Assembly: GCA_019313505.1 (NCBI GenBank)
Contig: JAFDBA010000001.1
Location: 1-55,765 of the forward strand
Direction of reading: 5' to 3'
Source: Deltaproteobacteria bacterium
GTDB lineage: Bacteria > Desulfobacterota > Desulfobacteria > Desulfobacterales > UBA11574
DNA: 55,765 nt
Under the pieces are notes generated by a model. The model made no database searches. It had not been told where the DNA came from and saw only the letters and a program-made list of their open reading frames with translations. Numbering within the stretch: position 1 is the first letter of the stretch; each line of letters begins with the position of its first letter. Position numbers and translations under genes: made by a program. Positions 41,866 to 50,236 of the stretch are shown piece after piece.

Positions 41866-43122
41866 TCACATATTTTCGGCCACTGAAACCGTCCGGTCGC
41901 CGAGAATATTAACATAACTTCCCATTTCATTATCGTACCAGCCGTATATTACAGCCTGTGTTATCGGTATTCTGATAATAACGTCCTGTAATGAACATAA
42001 AACTTCTTTTTCCAATCCAGGTACTTTTCCCAGATCAACGGTTTGATCGGCGGTACGGGTATGGGTTTCATGGCCCTCAATGACGGCAGCAGTTATGGGC
42101 AATCCAATGATATCCCCTGAAACATTCTGCTTTTCAGAATAGTAAAGGTAACCATAAGGATCATCGGATGCCGCTTGCCGGTATATATCGTTGAGCAGTT
42201 CCCTGCTTATCGGTTCACCGGAAAGTTCCTCCTGTAGATTCAACACCAGTATAATCAGAGAACCTGTGGAGATTGGTATTCTTACAGATTCCGCAATGAA
42301 TCCGATCTCTTTCATTTCCGGAATTACAAGTCTAAGGGCATTGGCAGCACCCGTGGTTGTTAGGATAATGTTGTTCATAATACTCCTGTTTTTCCTCAAA
42401 TCGGCGGCGCCTGCTTTTGGAAGCCTGTCCAATACTTGCTGTGATCCGGTGACGGCATGCACGGTTGCCATGGAAGCGGAAAGTATCTTTTTAGAACCCA
42501 ATGTGTTGATAAGGGGTTTTATCATATGAGCCAAACAGGTGGTGGTGCAGGATGCATTGGAAACAATCTTATGACGTCTGGGATCATAGACATTGTCATT
42601 GATACCCATCACCGTGGTTACCACATCGTCCGGCATGGGTTTGCCTTTAGCTTTTATCTTAAAGGGCGCTGAGACAATCACTTTTTCGGCGCCTGCTTCA
42701 AGATGGCCGCGCACAGCCCCTTTTGGATGATCCGGAGGAAGGGTCGGGTCAAGAAATTGTCCGGTAGTATCCACAACAAGTTTTACGCCATATTCTCTCC
42801 AGTTTATTTCAGTCGGATTCCTGAATGACCTTAAAAAACGAACCCTGACACCGTCTATATTCATGGATCCGCTTTTTTCATCCAGAGCACTGATTAGCGG
42901 TTCTGCTTTTTGACCGTACAGGAATCTTCGCAGCAGACCATAGGTGGAATCCCTTCCCATATAATGAGCAATATCTTCCAGCGATGTTCCGGCTTCACGT
43001 CCGATATTGACTATAATTTCACTAAAATATTTTCGGGCCACATGGTGCCAAACAGAAAGCTTGCCGATTCTGCCGAACCCGTTTATGCCGAGTTTTATGC
43101 CGCTATTAGTTTCGGTTTTCAT
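41866..43122 (-). CDS. gap: divergent type I glyceraldehyde-3-phosphate dehydrogenase
   Basis: A 418-residue GAPDH, about 80 residues longer than the usual 335. The NAD-fold opens with LGINGFGRIGKL, the catalytic Cys is C192 in SNASCTTTCLAHM, and H222 follows in ATVHAVTG. Insertions are visible around residues 60-110, 125-145 and 155-170 (KIKAKGKPMPDDV). The position that carries the NAD-selecting Asp in the standard enzyme reads VNIGREAGTS here, so cofactor choice may differ. GGGGGTG precedes the ATG. It sits between the qrc operon and the dikinase-like gene on the same strand; its tail to the latter is 119 bases. Glycolytic or gluconeogenic direction cannot be told. Confidence 0.88.
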   Translation of the reverse strand: MKTETNSGIKLGINGFGRIGKLSVWHHVARKYFSEIIVNIGREAGTSLEDIAHYMGRDSTYGLLRRFLYGQKAEPLISALDEKSGSMNIDGVRVRFLRSFRNPTEINWREYGVKLVVDTTGQFLDPTLPPDHPKGAVRGHLEAGAEKVIVSAPFKIKAKGKPMPDDVVTTVMGINDNVYDPRRHKIVSNASCTTTCLAHMIKPLINTLGSKKILSASMATVHAVTGSQQVLDRLPKAGAADLRKNRSIMNNIILTTTGAANALRLVIPEMKEIGFIAESVRIPISTGSLIILVLNLQEELSGEPISRELLNDIYRQAASDDPYGYLYYSEKQNVSGDIIGLPITAAVIEGHETHTRTADQTVDLGKVPGLEKEVLCSLQDVIIRIPITQAVIYGWYDNEMGSYVNILGDRTVSVAENM

Positions 43123-43220
43123 GGCCGCACCCCCATTTAAATTGATAATTTGCGATTGAAAATTTACGATTTATTGAAGTCGTTTTACCCCACTGTTTTG
43201 AATTGAAGTCCTTAAATAAT

Positions 43221-43240
43221 CAATCTTCAATCTTCAATTG
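43221..43240. repeat. caatcttcaat motif doubled, beside the dikinase-like stop
   Basis: The word caatcttcaat is followed by a second overlapping tcttcaattg, just before the stop codon of the 1392-aa gene. Same family as the copies at 38512 and 47437. Confidence 0.5.
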
Positions 43241-43241
43241 T

Positions 43242-46200
43242 TTAGGCTTCTTTTACCCTTATTAAGTCTTGATAAACCGACCCTTCGCGACCATCAATAC
43301 TTATGTGGTCTCCGGATTTAAAAACCATTTCATTAAATCGACAGCTTTTATCTTTTTCCCTGCAGACAAGGTTGCCGCATCCGACAATGCAAGTTTTGCC
43401 GAGTCTGTGAGCAACAACGGCTGCATGGGAAGTTACTCCGCCACGGGCTGTAAGAAGGCCGTCCGCAGCATATATTTCCCTGATATCATCAGGAACGGTA
43501 TCATTCCTTACCAGAATTAAATATGTTTCGGGCTCCATGGTTCTCCATTGGTCGATTTCTTCCAGATCAAAAATGATCCTCCCGCTCATTGCTCCGCCGC
43601 TGACCCCAATACCATGCCCCACTAACTTATTCTCCGTACGATCTCCAAGGTCAAAAGTTGAAACTTTCTTTCTTTCTCGAATGGCCATATCCCGGCACTG
43701 GAGCAGATACAAATTTTTAGCACTGGAACTTTCAAAAGTGAACTCCATTTCCTGGGGGCTCCATCCCTTTATGTGAATCAACTCATTCGCCCATCCTTTC
43801 AAGGCGTTATAAATTTCAGGGAAATGAGTTTCAAGGGTTATATCGGTTTCTTTCATTTCGATATCCTGCTGTATAATCGATATCGGCAATGTATTAACAA
43901 GACCAGAGGCCACATCTTCACCCTGATTCCCGATAGTAAAATCACCCCAAAGTCTCAAACTGTCTTCCGACCATCTGGGATTATGAGTAAAGATGATACC
44001 GGCGCCTGATTGTCTGGAAATGTTTCCATAAACCATTCCTTGAATGGTAGCGGCCGTGCCCCAGTCATTGGATATTCCCATGATCTTACGGTAGGCTCTT
44101 GCTTTGGAAGATTCCCATGAGCCGAAAACCTTTTTAATCGTTAAGTAAAGCTGTTCAAAAGGATCATCAATAATATCAATCTCTGAATTCTTTATCATAC
44201 TTTTGTAAGTCATTGCCACTTTTCGCATCTGCATACCGGCAAATTCTCTTTTAAACCCGATACCCGCTCTTCGTTTCATTTCGCTGATAATGGCATCAAA
44301 ATCATCCCGTTCCAGACCAAAAATCATGCCATAACCTTGCAGAAACCGGCGATAACAATCCCAGGCAAACCAGGCATTACCGGTACGCTTTTCAATGCCG
44401 AGTGCAATTTCTTCATTCATCCCAACATTAAGTAAAGTATCCATCATTCCGGGTTGTGAAATGGAGGATCCGCTTCTTACGGAAAAGAGAAGAGGATTTT
44501 CTGGATTGCCAAAGGTCTTGCCGGTCTCCTTTTCAATATCAGCGATATGCTTCCCCAATTGTTCCTTGAAATTCTGTTTCGCCGGCGAATAATTGTCTAT
44601 TATTTCTCTACAGCGGAATGATTCCGTTGTTATGATAAAACCCGGCGGTACCGGCCAGCCGTAATTTTTTAGCCTGACCAGGTTCAACCCTTTGTTGCCC
44701 AGATTAATAATTCCGGAAACCCGCTTAGGAACGTTGTTGATAGACGTCATCGCCTTTTCAGGATCATAAAGGAGAAGTTGTTGGAGTTGATTCTCTGGCA
44801 GTTTATTCGATTGCTGAAACAGGGTGTTTAAAATTCGGCTTAAAAACAGATCCAACTGCCGGAGTCCTAACGAAAAGGCTATCCGTTCTCGAAAGAAAAT
44901 TTCCGAGACCCTGTGTTTTATCCCTTCGTTGTCTATTTTACCGTTATAGGGAATGTATTTCGGCAGGATCTGATCAACAGGTATCTGAGACAGAACCTGG
45001 TTTAGATTTTCTCCATGAATATTATTGAAATAATCATTAATGATATTCCTTACAGCCCGGGCGAATCCTTTAAAAATATCAAGGTACTGGGTAAAAGTAA
45101 ATCCTCTGGCTTCAAGTGAATGGGATAACATGTCAAGCTGACTTTCGATTTCTACTGATGATATTCCATCGAGCGTTAACGCTTTTAAAAACAATTTTAA
45201 TCGATTGTAGATCTGAAAAAAGGTGGCTTTTGTTATCAGGTTGAGATCAATATCTTCGACAAGTTCTTCAAAAAAAACATTGACCAGAGATTCTATCCGA
45301 AAAGTAAGTCCAAAGGCGTCAAATTTCATTTCGCGATAACTGCCGTACATGGAAGGGATATCTATGGTAATATGTCTTTTCTTATAAATGTCCTCCTTTA
45401 TTTCATATATCTGATCGGAAAGTATTATTTTTTTCAACTCTTCCAGACAATCGAGAAGCCCGTAAATCTTTTTATTTAAATCAGGCTCTGCCAGAGCTTT
45501 TTGCAGCCTTTCCAAATCAGGAAAGGCTTCCGACCTGAGTTGAGCAAGATAATTTTCCATTTCGATAAAATCGAGGTTGTATTTCTGGTTTAAAAGTTTG
45601 TAAAAGGTTATGGCAAGTTCCACCCTCCTCGAATCTTGCTCCGATACGCCGGACGCCCCGTCAATAAGACGCTTCATTTCATTTTCTTTAATTGTAATAA
45701 GTCCCTCGGGTAAAGAGACCCCCTCTTCTTTAAGATATGAAATTACCCTGTGAACACCATCTATGTGTGGACCATGAGTATCGATTTCTTCATAAATATC
45801 TGGTGGAACAAAAGGTTCCAAAGGAACTTTTTCTTTGGTTTTCCAGAAATTAAATATTTCTTTCATAAAATCCATGATCCGGTTACTGCTTTCCACATGG
45901 CTCTGCTTGCGCAAAAAATGTATAAGCGTGTCTCTTCGATGGGATATTTCATCAATTTCTGTTGATATATCCCTTAACTTCCCTTCGGCACCGATATCGT
46001 TAAAAAATACCGGGAAAAGTCGGCAAAGCTGCTTGGCCAGGTTATAGACAGGGTCGATGCCGCTGTTTAATAACCGGGTAATATCCCGGGGGAAAAGGTC
46101 TATATCTTTAATAAATACCCCGCAGACGGAAAGATGGATGATAAGGTATGAAAAAAGCCGGGTTGACCACATGGGATTCAGCTCAATCAGCTCAAGCCAT

Positions 46201-47420
46201 GTCCTTATATTTAAAATGTGGGCGGTATTAAACTCTATTTGCCAGTTGTTCCCGACACCTTTAATCATGGGTGACTGAAAGCCTAAATCGATTACATAAT
46301 CGATAAAAAATTTTACAAGGTCGCTGTCATCGGTTTTATAAACACCTTTCCCCATATTCAAAATACAGTTCAATGCGGTTGCAGGGTATTTACCGGCTCT
46401 GGTCTTTAGTATGGGAAAGGTTTTATGAATCAGGCTTCCGATATTCAGATTGCTCTCATGGGCAATGAGCCAGCTCAATGTTCTGTTTATGTCCCGTAGA
46501 GTTTCCTCATGGATCATCGACAGTCCGGAAATATTCATTATGTGGAAAAGAGAAATAAGCTTCCACCGGTTACCCGGAACGGTTTTAGTGCTTTCATCCA
46601 GGAGACTCTGAGGCATTTTCCGGTATGTTTCTACAAACTGGTCGTAACCAGGGAGCATTAATAGCCTTTTCAGAACATCTTCGGATTCAAGGTTTTTAGG
46701 CTGAGCGATCTTTGCAAGTCTACTTTTATACCGGTTGATCTGTTTATGGGATATGATTTGAAAAAAATTCTTCAAATTTTCCCGGTTATCAATTTTATCA
46801 GCCTCTTTTTCAAACCAGGTCCACGGATCTTTTTCAGACAGCCAGTAACTATAAATACGCTCATAGTATTTTATGAGAAGCAGATTGACGGCATTACAAT
46901 CTTCTTCAATTTCAGATGAATAATTTAAAAGCGCATCCGCCAGTTTCCTTATCTGATAGAAACTTTTAACAAACAAAAAGAAATTCTCCCCATCATACGC
47001 TCTAATACTATTAAATGAGTCATCGATCACCGGTTTGAATCTTGTGAAGTCGGAGCCAGATTCCTTTATGATTTTTTGAATAAAAAGGAGAAAGTTGTCC
47101 ACGGCATCAGCCCTGACCTCGATATCGCTTTTTGATTCAATTGCGCGCATAAAAATATCGACTAAAAGTTCTGTGGCTTCAGGTCCTTTTGGGTGGCTTT
47201 TTAAAAGATGAAAATAATCGAGGGAATAAACTCTCGCTTCATTAACAATAAATTTCCAATTTTTATAAGGATGCGAGAGTTCTTTCAGCAGGGTGTTCAA
47301 TCCTTCCAAGATCCCGTAATATTTAGACATTATCTCTTGCAGAATTGAATATTTTTCATCGATGGCGACATCGACATGGTAGTCTGCTATATTCACCTCA
47401 AGTGCTTTTGATTGTATCAT
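43242..47420 (-). CDS. PPDK-like ATP-grasp/phospho-His protein without the PEP domain, 1392 aa
   Basis: Residues from about 900 to 1240 are the ATP-binding domain of pyruvate phosphate dikinase (LGNKGLNLVRLKNYGWPVPPG, SVRSGSSISQPGMMDTLLN, FAWDCYRRFLQGYG). Residues about 1290-1392 are the swivelling phospho-His domain with GGVTSHAAVVAHRLG and phospho-His H1332. The protein then stops, so the C-terminal PEP/pyruvate barrel of PPDK and PEP synthase is absent. In its place it has about 900 N-terminal residues, mostly helical, of no family I recognise. It probably makes a phospho-His from ATP and hands it to an unknown acceptor, perhaps bound by the N-terminal part, as in rifampicin phosphotransferase or glucan dikinases. 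A 1392-residue frame with no break argues for a real gene. Confidence 0.82.
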   Translation of the reverse strand: MIQSKALEVNIADYHVDVAIDEKYSILQEIMSKYYGILEGLNTLLKELSHPYKNWKFIVNEARVYSLDYFHLLKSHPKGPEATELLVDIFMRAIESKSDIEVRADAVDNFLLFIQKIIKESGSDFTRFKPVIDDSFNSIRAYDGENFFLFVKSFYQIRKLADALLNYSSEIEEDCNAVNLLLIKYYERIYSYWLSEKDPWTWFEKEADKIDNRENLKNFFQIISHKQINRYKSRLAKIAQPKNLESEDVLKRLLMLPGYDQFVETYRKMPQSLLDESTKTVPGNRWKLISLFHIMNISGLSMIHEETLRDINRTLSWLIAHESNLNIGSLIHKTFPILKTRAGKYPATALNCILNMGKGVYKTDDSDLVKFFIDYVIDLGFQSPMIKGVGNNWQIEFNTAHILNIRTWLELIELNPMWSTRLFSYLIIHLSVCGVFIKDIDLFPRDITRLLNSGIDPVYNLAKQLCRLFPVFFNDIGAEGKLRDISTEIDEISHRRDTLIHFLRKQSHVESSNRIMDFMKEIFNFWKTKEKVPLEPFVPPDIYEEIDTHGPHIDGVHRVISYLKEEGVSLPEGLITIKENEMKRLIDGASGVSEQDSRRVELAITFYKLLNQKYNLDFIEMENYLAQLRSEAFPDLERLQKALAEPDLNKKIYGLLDCLEELKKIILSDQIYEIKEDIYKKRHITIDIPSMYGSYREMKFDAFGLTFRIESLVNVFFEELVEDIDLNLITKATFFQIYNRLKLFLKALTLDGISSVEIESQLDMLSHSLEARGFTFTQYLDIFKGFARAVRNIINDYFNNIHGENLNQVLSQIPVDQILPKYIPYNGKIDNEGIKHRVSEIFFRERIAFSLGLRQLDLFLSRILNTLFQQSNKLPENQLQQLLLYDPEKAMTSINNVPKRVSGIINLGNKGLNLVRLKNYGWPVPPGFIITTESFRCREIIDNYSPAKQNFKEQLGKHIADIEKETGKTFGNPENPLLFSVRSGSSISQPGMMDTLLNVGMNEEIALGIEKRTGNAWFAWDCYRRFLQGYGMIFGLERDDFDAIISEMKRRAGIGFKREFAGMQMRKVAMTYKSMIKNSEIDIIDDPFEQLYLTIKKVFGSWESSKARAYRKIMGISNDWGTAATIQGMVYGNISRQSGAGIIFTHNPRWSEDSLRLWGDFTIGNQGEDVASGLVNTLPISIIQQDIEMKETDITLETHFPEIYNALKGWANELIHIKGWSPQEMEFTFESSSAKNLYLLQCRDMAIRERKKVSTFDLGDRTENKLVGHGIGVSGGAMSGRIIFDLEEIDQWRTMEPETYLILVRNDTVPDDIREIYAADGLLTARGGVTSHAAVVAHRLGKTCIVGCGNLVCREKDKSCRFNEMVFKSGDHISIDGREGSVYQDLIRVKEA

Positions 47421-47436
47421 TAAACTACCCTAATAA

Positions 47437-47473
47437 TTGAAGATTGTTGATTGAAGATTGTTGATTGAAGATT
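47437..47473. repeat. 14-bp tandem repeat upstream of the dikinase-like gene
   Basis: The unit ttgaagattgttga occurs at 47437-47450 and 47451-47464 and partly at 47465-47473, about 2.6 copies. It contains the inverted form of the caatcttcaat word. It lies 16 bases before the ATG at 47420. The rest of the 296-base spacer (47421-47716) holds no gene and ends in the acsE terminator. Confidence 0.7.
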
Positions 47474-47648
47474 AAAAATTGAATAACCGCAAAATTCACC
47501 TTAAATAATCGTCAACCTCCAATTTTGAAGGTTACCAGATTCAGTGTTTTTTTTCAAGAGAATTAGTGAGTTGCTCTTCGGCCCTCAGGACTCACGCCCC
47601 GGAGAACTCGGAAATGACAATAAATTTCAACATTCAATCAACAATTTT

Positions 47649-47659
47649 CAATCTTCAAT
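47649..47659. repeat. caatcttcaat motif beside the acsE terminator
   Basis: An exact copy of the 11-base word, two bases before the terminator stem at 47661. Confidence 0.5.
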
Positions 47660-47660
47660 A

Positions 47661-47692
47661 AAAAAAGCCTCTCCAAGAGGAGAGGCTTTTTT
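47661..47692. terminator. strong terminator after acsE
   Basis: A perfect 14-bp stem, AAAAAAGCCTCTCC with GGAGAGGCTTTTTT, with a 4-base loop. It is symmetric enough to end transcription from either side. It marks the 3' end of the acs cluster. Confidence 0.92.
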
Positions 47693-47716
47693 GAAAGTTC
47701 TTTGTAGAATTAAAAA

Positions 47717-48598
47717 TTAGAGTTCAAGCCATGAATCCGAGTAAAGGGATTTTCCGAGGATTACATTGGTAGTTTTAGCAAAATCCTGCATCTCTTTTGA
47801 AAGGCTCTTCATATCCGGTTTATCGCCGTCTATGATGCCGTAAATCAAATCCACGATATCCTGGCGCTTACCCCTGGCAATCGCTATCGTCAAATCGTCA
47901 AGGGGATCGGCAATCACCGATTCCATGCCGTATTTCTGGAGCATTACCGTGAAAGTCTGGTTGAGGATTGGCCGCAGATGGTCGGGCGGACCGTTTGATA
48001 TGTTCGACACTCCACATGTGCTCCTGACACCCGGCGCAATATCCTGGAGCATCCCGTTAAATTCCATCAGGCTTATTGCCTGGGGCTGCTGGATGTTGAC
48101 CGGAGTTACAATGCCGTCCACCCAGATCTTTTCATTGGGGATACCGGCCTCGTTGGCGACATGGAGAAGTTCAACTGCCAGGGCCGCACGTTCATTCTCA
48201 TCCCGCGGGAGACCTTCAGGGCCCCACAAAAGGGCAACGAAATCCGCATTGTATTCTGCAGCCATTGGGATCATCTTTTCATACCGTTCGGGTCTGCACA
48301 TAATGGAATTGATAATGGGAGTCAACTTGCAGACTTTTAGTGCGGCCTCAATGGCATTGATGTTGGATGTGTCCAGAACCAGTGGAATATCGTCAACCAC
48401 CTCCTGAACCGTTTCAACCACCCAGGGCATCAACTCGTGGCCGTCTTTTTTTGCCGGACCGAGATTAATGTCTATGTAATCCATTCCCTTTTCTTTTTGA
48501 AAAAGGGCTTCTTCCTGAATCGGCTTGGGGTCACGCTCCTTAAATGCCTTTCCGATCTTTTTACCTATTACATTTAAACTTTCACCTATAAGTATCAT
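47717..48598 (-). CDS. acsE: methyltetrahydrofolate:corrinoid iron-sulfur protein methyltransferase
   Basis: AcsE moves the methyl group between tetrahydrofolate and the cobalamin of the corrinoid iron-sulfur protein (AcsCD), the last methyl step before acetyl-CoA synthase. The 293-residue TIM barrel of the pterin-binding family shows LIGESLNVIGKK at the start, YIDINLGPA (about 41-49), VLDTSN and CGVSNISNGPP near residue 195. GGGAGGAC is placed before the ATG. It is the last gene of the acs cluster, 180 bases after acsC and behind a hairpin, so it may be expressed at a different level. In a sulfate reducer the reaction may run in the oxidative direction. Confidence 0.93.
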   Translation of the reverse strand: MILIGESLNVIGKKIGKAFKERDPKPIQEEALFQKEKGMDYIDINLGPAKKDGHELMPWVVETVQEVVDDIPLVLDTSNINAIEAALKVCKLTPIINSIMCRPERYEKMIPMAAEYNADFVALLWGPEGLPRDENERAALAVELLHVANEAGIPNEKIWVDGIVTPVNIQQPQAISLMEFNGMLQDIAPGVRSTCGVSNISNGPPDHLRPILNQTFTVMLQKYGMESVIADPLDDLTIAIARGKRQDIVDLIYGIIDGDKPDMKSLSKEMQDFAKTTNVILGKSLYSDSWLEL

Positions 48599-48735
48599 AT
48601 GTCCTCCCTTGTCATTTGTTCCTTCAGCGTATCATCAGCAACGATGAAATGCAAAGAATATCTTTCTAAACACCTAACCCGGATAAACCGAAAAAGCGCC
48701 TAAAGTGCCTGATAACCAGTGACCAAATATTTGTA

Positions 48736-48767
48736 AGCAGGATGGTCAAAGGGAAAACCATCCTGCT
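48736..48767 (-). terminator. hairpin between acsC and acsE
   Basis: An 11-bp stem (AGCAGGATGGT/ACCATCCTGCT) with a 10-base loop just after the acsC stop. The minus-strand tail TTACAAATATTT is only partly U-rich, so it is either a leaky terminator or an RNA-stabilising hairpin. Confidence 0.55.
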
Positions 48768-48778
48768 CTATTTAACGG

Positions 48779-50119
48779 CTATTTAGATTTGAGAAATGCC
48801 GGAATATGAGCGGCTTCTCTTGGTCCTACGGTAATGGTCCAGCCCGGTAGTTCCTCTTCCACATCACCGGCAATGGCGGCCGCATAACCGGGTATAATCA
48901 GTTCCGTGTGCTTGACTTTATCCATAATGCCGCATTTTTTGACGAACATGCCCACATCATCACCTGCAAATTTGCCGGCAGACCAGGCTGTCAGTACGGA
49001 CAGACCTTCGGTATCTTTGATGAGCAGCCAGGAAGGTACCTTGCTCCCTTCAATTTCACCGCATACGATAAAGTATGTCAAGGCAAAATTGGTGGTAACA
49101 AGGACCGGAGAATTTTCATCCGGTTCGCCGATTTCATAGATGCCCTCTGTCACGGTCATGGGTCTCTGGGGATCGGTGAAGATGTTCAGCCGCTCAACCA
49201 GCAGGGCAAAAAGGCTGCCGCCCCAAAAATCGGATAGAATCGTAATACCGCCGTACTTGGCGATAAACATTGCAGCGATCAAGGTTTCCACATCCAGGTT
49301 TGAAGCCATTTCACAGGGGAATGTAATGGTGGGAAAACCCAAAGCCTTGTTTCCTGACTTAAGCGCTTCGCGGCGGATGACCACCTGGTCCTGGAATGCC
49401 TGCTTGATCTCTCTGGAACCCGAATCGATGACAAGATCTTTGATCCCCATTTCAGTCAATTTAGTTGTCAAAGGAATAACCCCTTCAACAGAATCGGCCT
49501 TTACCGCCAGGGGCAGATCGTTATCCTTGGCTATGGCACCGAAATCATCGATATTACCTTCGGTGGCAGCATAGATAAGAGGTCTTTTGAATTTACAGGC
49601 CTCGACGCCTGCCGTCATCACTCCTGCATCTTCCGACATCAAAACCAGGTTAAATTCCGAGGTTTCCGCAATGGTTTTGGCCACGTTGGCAAAAGCATCT
49701 TTATCGCCGTTCACGTCCTTTACGGCTACAAGCTCGGGTCTGAGATTAAAACCGACTCTTTCGAACTGGAAAGCGTTCCATCCCTTTAGCTTGCCTTCGA
49801 GGTCGGATTGGGCGATGTCGGAACCGACCAGGGCTCCGATGGGAGTCGGGCTAAAAAAAGTTTTTTCATGACGATACATAACGGTCTCACCGCCAATTTT
49901 AGCCTTTCTGACACCTTGTCCAAGAGAAATAGGACGGATGGGCGGCGCCGAAGCCTCGGCAAGCTGTTCCTTTGCCTCGTCAGACACATACGGGCAATCA
50001 TCTAATTCAGCCTTGCCCGATGCCAGATTCATGGCAAATGCAAGGCATGTGGGAACACCGCATTCTTTACAGTTGGTCTTTGGCAAAAGTTTAAAAATCT
50101 GAATACCGGTTAATGCCAT
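48779..50119 (-). CDS. acsC: corrinoid iron-sulfur protein, large subunit
   Basis: The large subunit of the CFeSP, which carries the methyl group on cobalamin between AcsE and AcsB. The N-terminal [4Fe-4S] module has C17, C20, C25 and C42 (TNCKECGVPTC...DDC), the spacing known from Moorella. A TIM barrel follows, then a C-terminal cobalamin-binding part. The length of 446 residues equals that of the acetogen protein. A hairpin separates it from acsB upstream and another from acsE downstream. Confidence 0.94.
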   Translation of the reverse strand: MALTGIQIFKLLPKTNCKECGVPTCLAFAMNLASGKAELDDCPYVSDEAKEQLAEASAPPIRPISLGQGVRKAKIGGETVMYRHEKTFFSPTPIGALVGSDIAQSDLEGKLKGWNAFQFERVGFNLRPELVAVKDVNGDKDAFANVAKTIAETSEFNLVLMSEDAGVMTAGVEACKFKRPLIYAATEGNIDDFGAIAKDNDLPLAVKADSVEGVIPLTTKLTEMGIKDLVIDSGSREIKQAFQDQVVIRREALKSGNKALGFPTITFPCEMASNLDVETLIAAMFIAKYGGITILSDFWGGSLFALLVERLNIFTDPQRPMTVTEGIYEIGEPDENSPVLVTTNFALTYFIVCGEIEGSKVPSWLLIKDTEGLSVLTAWSAGKFAGDDVGMFVKKCGIMDKVKHTELIIPGYAAAIAGDVEEELPGWTITVGPREAAHIPAFLKSK

Positions 50120-50191
50120 AATTGTCTCCTTGTTCTAAATTCAAACATTTTATGTTTTTGAATTTTACTTCTTTAATTTTAAAGGATTAAA

Positions 50192-50214
50192 GGAGCGGGA
50201 TCTGATCCCGCTCC
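50192..50214 (-). terminator. hairpin between acsB and acsC
   Basis: A perfect 10-bp stem (GGAGCGGGAT/ATCCCGCTCC) with a 3-base loop, followed on the minus strand by TTTAATCCTTTAAAA. It resembles a leaky intrinsic terminator inside the acs operon. Confidence 0.6.
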
Positions 50215-50236
50215 AGTTGCTCTTAATAAATTATTA

